Part shown: piece by piece, positions 23,214 to 25,644 of the stretch
How positions within the stretch are numbered: the stretch's first letter is position 1
How the letters are laid out: the number at the start of each line of letters is the position of its first letter
Assembly (NCBI GenBank): GCA_050012295.1
Contig: JBEKHL010000020.1
Span: 1-25,644 of the forward strand
DNA: 25,644 nt
From: UBA6186 sp050012295
GTDB taxonomy: Bacteria > Pseudomonadota > Gammaproteobacteria > UBA6186 > Azoamicaceae
Direction: 5' to 3'
The notes under the pieces: generated by a model
The model's database searches: none
What the model was told of the DNA's origin: nothing
The model's input: the letters and a program-made list of their open reading frames with translations, nothing else
Program-made: the position numbers and the translations under genes

Positions 23214-23717
23214 CTATTTCCCAAGTTCTTTTATTACTTTATTGACATCTTCCTCTACAGAAATAGATTCTATGGTTAGTGTAGCCACTTCCTCAAATAA
23301 TCTGTCACGTTCAAGATGTTGTTTGTCTAAAAATGCTTTAAGATCAGTAATTGGCAATAGCGGAATTCTACCGCCTTTCATTCGTTCAATTTGTTCTGGT
23401 GTCGATACTTTTAAATAAATAACATACTCTGAAGACAATAATTTTCTATTTTTTTCTGTGGCTATTACAGATTCTTCCATTACTACTACAACATGCTCTT
23501 TGTTAATATAATGAGAGATTATCTCGGATTCACATTGATGGAATGCTTCCTCACCATGGTTACCTAAAATTTCATTTAAACTTCGTCAAATATAACGCTC
23601 TAAACTGGGATTAGCATCTATATACTGCCACCCAAGCTTTTTAGCTAAAGCTTCACTAAATAATGCTTTACCTGCACCCATGTGCCCAATGACGAAAATA
23701 CGTTTAGGTTTGGTCAT
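23214..23717 (-). pseudogene. Shikimate-kinase-like P-loop protein with an in-frame TGA
   Basis: Read from an ATG at 23717, the frame encodes 167 residues with one interruption, a TGA at codon 44 (plus-strand 23586-23588). The N-terminal part has MTKPKRIFVIGHMGAGKA, a Walker A loop whose last Ser/Thr is Ala. After the stop come RSLNEILGNHGEEAFHQCE and YVIYLKVSTPEQIERMKGG, matching the shikimate-kinase fold (the GE..F..E motif and the LID region). A single base change from GGA would explain the stop. TGA is used as a true stop by neighbouring genes and Trp is TGG, so recoding is unlikely. Nonfunctional, or a short C-terminal product from an internal ATG at 23480. Confidence 0.75.
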
Positions 23718-23865
23718 GTTAATAAATCCTTACACTTGCAATAATTTTACCAGATATTCACAAAATGCTTACTTTTTAAGTATGTTATAAAATCTCTGTT
23801 TTTACTATACCAAAATTCGTAATATTGATATTCACCCAACCAACTCTTTAATTTTCTTATGTTTT

Positions 23866-24105
23866 GCAGACAAATATCTTTCTCTATGGTGTAAGTGGTC
23901 ACAAAACATTTTAGATCAATATTATTTACAGCATGAATTATGTATAAATTCTATCATATATACCGAAATTTCTATGGGTTTTAATTTAATAGAAGAATTA
24001 GAAGCTGCAATTAATTTGTGTAATTTAAATATTATTAAAATACCTAACGAAGCTTTATTTTTAGCTGGTAGACGTGGACCATCTAGCAAGTCCCTAAAAT
24101 ATTAA
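23866..24105 (+). pseudogene. PIN-domain (VapC-like) toxin remnant
   Basis: An open frame without a proper start codon encodes ...LCINSIIYTEISMGFNLIEELEAAI and IPNEALFLAGR, which match the central part of type II PIN toxins (INxxIYxE..., then ALFLAGK). The acidic DTN strand normally at the N-terminus is not recognisable, and after LAGR the C-terminal half with the remaining acidic residues is replaced by an unrelated short tail ending at 24105. The remnant overlaps the end of the AbiEi-like gene, so the junction was probably created by a deletion or insertion. No antitoxin partner is visible. The 148 nt upstream (23718-23865) hold nothing else that I can recognise. Confidence 0.6.
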
Positions 24106-24694
24106 TTAATTGTTTTTTTACCATAATTTTACGAGAAGTTGGCTTAATTTTATCTAACATAGTAAAAGCTAATTGTTTATTAAAATTTTTTGGAATTTCA
24201 AGTTCTGGCAATGCTTTAAACAGATAAGATTTTGTTGGGTATAAATATAAAAAATCCAACAAAGCTTTTTCTGGTGATGCCAATTTTATATAAGTGTTTT
24301 CAATAATATCGAACCCAAAGAAAAAATCAGCATTTACATGATGAATAGATATGTGTCCAAATGGAGTGTGATACTTTTTAGTTCTAGATAATGATATTAC
24401 ATAGATAGTTTCTGGTATTTGCTCCATAATTCCGTGATAAAATAATGCCGTTTGTAAAGATATATAACATGGTAATGGAGATGTTATATATTCTGGGATA
24501 ATTAAAGGATCTATATTATTAGAAATAGCCCATAACCCTCTTTTTATTTTAGTAATTATTTTAGAATTTGCTAACCTTTCCAGCATCTTGCTAGCAGTTG
24601 TAATATTAAAATTTAAACAGGCGGCAGCATCTATAGTAGTAATAATTGGTTGGTTTAATTCTAATAATTTTTTTTGTGCATCAATAGATTTCAT
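24083..24694 (-). CDS. AbiEi-family antitoxin / transcriptional repressor
   Basis: A 203-aa protein with an N-terminal winged helix-turn-helix (~1-60: ITTIDAAACLNFNITTASKM, then IITKIKRGLWAI). Next is the typical AbiEi block PEYITSPLPCYISLQTALFYHG with YVISLSRTKKYHTPFG. The C-terminal domain has IENTYIKLASPEKALLDFLYL. In characterised AbiE systems AbiEi both neutralises the nucleotidyltransferase toxin and represses the operon by binding inverted repeats in the promoter. Here it is the second gene, overlapping the toxin gene by 4 nt (ATGA), the reverse of the usual order. The palindrome before the toxin gene is its likely operator. Confidence 0.85.
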   Translation of the reverse strand: MKSIDAQKKLLELNQPIITTIDAAACLNFNITTASKMLERLANSKIITKIKRGLWAISNNIDPLIIPEYITSPLPCYISLQTALFYHGIMEQIPETIYVISLSRTKKYHTPFGHISIHHVNADFFFGFDIIENTYIKLASPEKALLDFLYLYPTKSYLFKALPELEIPKNFNKQLAFTMLDKIKPTSRKIMVKKQLINILGTC

Positions 24695-25446
24695 AATAAT
24701 AAAAAATTTTTAATTTTGTTTTGTATTTCTTGCCAAATTTGTGGTTTGTTATAATAGTTTTGATATTCAGCAAGTAAATATCCAACTACTTGGCTTTTAA
24801 ATGTTGGGAAATTTATATTAATTAAATTTTCTATTGCAACTGGGATCTTATTTTTTAACTCCAAAGCTAAATCTTGTAAACTTGCACCAGCATCAATTAA
24901 TAATTGTAAATCAAAAACATCTCTAGCTTGAGTTTCAGTTCTATGTATTAAAGCATTTATTTTTTGATTAAAGGCTGCTTTTAAAGTGTAATGATTAATC
25001 ATAATTGGATACATTTTATATTTTTGAATTAATTCAGGATCTATTTTTATAAAGTCAGTTTCTTCTTTGTTGAAATTAATTCTTTTTGAAAATTCTATTT
25101 TAGTTGGAATAATGGTTGCTATATTAGCTATTTTTAAATTTATTTTCCATCTTTGAGTAGTTTCTGTTTGTTTAGCTTCTGATATTTGGTGGATTTCTAT
25201 TTGATAATTTTTAATGCATTTTTTAAAATCTATATTAGTTAATAGTTTATTGATTTTAGTTCGCAAAGTTTCTTTGTTAATAATTTGTATATCAAAATCT
25301 ATATCTTCTGAATATCTAATGCTTTTGAAAAAAAATCTTAAATTACAGCCGCCCTTTAAAGAGTATAAAGTTTTATCTAATTTATTTTCTAAATGACGTA
25401 AAAAAATCAAATGAAAGATTTCTATATATTCTTTAACGCTAAACAT
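24691..25446 (-). CDS. AbiEii-family nucleotidyltransferase toxin
   Basis: A 251-aa protein of the AbiEii/MenT-type nucleotidyltransferase family. The motif-I loop is KGGCNLRFFFKSIRYSEDID (residues 31-50), where Gly32-Gly33 and the SEDIDFD aspartates bind nucleotide and metal. A further strand PTKIEFSKR (~114-122) follows, and the late motif is ETQARDVFDL with Arg175-Asp176 and Asp179. All key residues are present. AbiEii and its relatives add nucleotides to tRNA 3' ends or other targets and arrest growth on phage infection. It is the first gene of its operon. No ribosome site precedes the ATG, and the promoter's -10 box ends 6 nt before it, so the mRNA looks leaderless. Confidence 0.88.
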   Translation of the reverse strand: MFSVKEYIEIFHLIFLRHLENKLDKTLYSLKGGCNLRFFFKSIRYSEDIDFDIQIINKETLRTKINKLLTNIDFKKCIKNYQIEIHQISEAKQTETTQRWKINLKIANIATIIPTKIEFSKRINFNKEETDFIKIDPELIQKYKMYPIMINHYTLKAAFNQKINALIHRTETQARDVFDLQLLIDAGASLQDLALELKNKIPVAIENLININFPTFKSQVVGYLLAEYQNYYNKPQIWQEIQNKIKNFLLL

Positions 25447-25452
25447 ATTTTA

Positions 25453-25494
25453 ATAATACAAGTAGTTGGCCTTGGTGTCAACTACTTGTATTAT
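25453..25494 (-). promoter_or_regulatory. AbiE operon promoter embedded in a 16-bp-arm palindrome
   Basis: On the minus strand TTGACA (plus 25476-25481), a 17-nt spacer and TATTAT (plus 25453-25458) form a near-consensus sigma-70 promoter. The same stretch is a perfect inverted repeat: 25453-25468 against 25479-25494, with a 10-nt centre. The palindrome therefore covers both promoter boxes, an ideal autorepression operator. Transcription would start at or next to the A of the toxin ATG (25446). Confidence 0.8.
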
Positions 25495-25525
25495 AATAAA
25501 ATATTAAGATTATCTGGCCCCAGGG

Positions 25526-25641
25526 GGGTGCGACTAAAAGTGTAACTTTCGTTCATTTTATCATCCACCCGGCAGCTAACGCTGCCACCCTCCTTCGAAG
25601 CGAAGGAGGGTAAAACATACATAAATTAAAGTCTTTATTGT
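25526..25641 (+). repeat. Right copy of inverted end repeat (double-hairpin element)
   Basis: This is the inverted partner of 1-118. It contains the GGCAGC-TAAC-GCTGCC hairpin (25571-25586) and the 25587-25611 hairpin with 11-bp arms and loop AAG. The inner block 25526-25547 reads GGGTGCGACTAAAAGTGTAA and two more bases, as in the left copy. The repeat ends three bases short of the window end. Confidence 0.85.
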
Positions 25642-25644
25642 CAT

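Noticed and set aside
23586..23588. TGA recoded as an amino acid in this organism
   Set aside because: TGA is the natural stop of ftsB and the YqaA-type gene, and Trp is encoded by TGG throughout, so recoding is not supported.
21780..25611. CRISPR array suggested by several palindromic repeats
   Set aside because: The palindromes are isolated and unequal, with no regular spacers and no cas genes.

Overview
The window is a 25.6 kb, very AT-rich bacterial segment. Several core proteins have a gammaproteobacterial look: FtsB, SurE, a YqaA-type DedA protein, an NlpD-type lipoprotein, AmgK/MurU, SohB, and a FliA sigma factor followed by CheY. High AT content, many toxin-antitoxin genes and degraded genes, and a ProP-type transporter beside a SpoT-like hydrolase of the kind common in Rickettsiales suggest a host-associated or intracellular bacterium, perhaps near Legionellales. 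That placement is inference from remembered protein families; no search was run. Both ends carry the same ~118 bp repeat in opposite orientation, so the window is probably a complete contig cut at a dispersed repeat.

Layout. 1-118: repeat. 341-7161: a giant DUF637/filamentous-haemagglutinin-like polymorphic toxin with an Ntox24-like C-terminal domain, then a small acidic protein that is the probable immunity gene, then a terminator. 7310-7966: a HigBA-type toxin-antitoxin pair whose toxin is frameshifted in a G5 run. 8246-8948 (minus): a GNAT acetyltransferase and a small coupled ORF. 8949-9533: a repeat-rich AT tract and an unlisted 59-aa gene built around an 18-bp perfect inverted repeat. 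9534-11508: an MFS/MHS transporter overlapping a SpoT-like HD hydrolase tail to tail.

11729-18270 is mostly a core block on the plus strand: methylglutaconyl-CoA hydratase-like enzyme, FtsB-SurE-YqaA-NlpD (division and envelope), AmgK-MurU-Rpe (peptidoglycan sugar recycling and pentose phosphate), and an unrecognised protein made of two tandem copies of one domain. 18280-20409 (minus) holds a thioredoxin-like protein and a STAS-FliA-CheY operon. SohB (20508-21566) and tRNA-Arg(CCT) (21584-21657) close the core part.

Downstream of the tRNA the content becomes accessory: direct repeats, a double-hairpin element, a 38-aa cysteine-rich microprotein, a DUF1016/YhcG nuclease, a shikimate-kinase-like gene with one in-frame TGA, a PIN-toxin remnant, and an AbiE-type toxin-antitoxin operon in reversed order (toxin first). 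The AbiE operon has a near-consensus promoter buried in a 16-bp-arm palindrome and appears to give a leaderless mRNA. This stretch looks like a defence/addiction island next to a tRNA. The strongest unusual signals are the AbiE promoter-operator, the double-hairpin repeat family, the tandem-duplicated unknown protein, the hairpin-coding 59-aa gene, and the toxin lacking a visible secretion signal.
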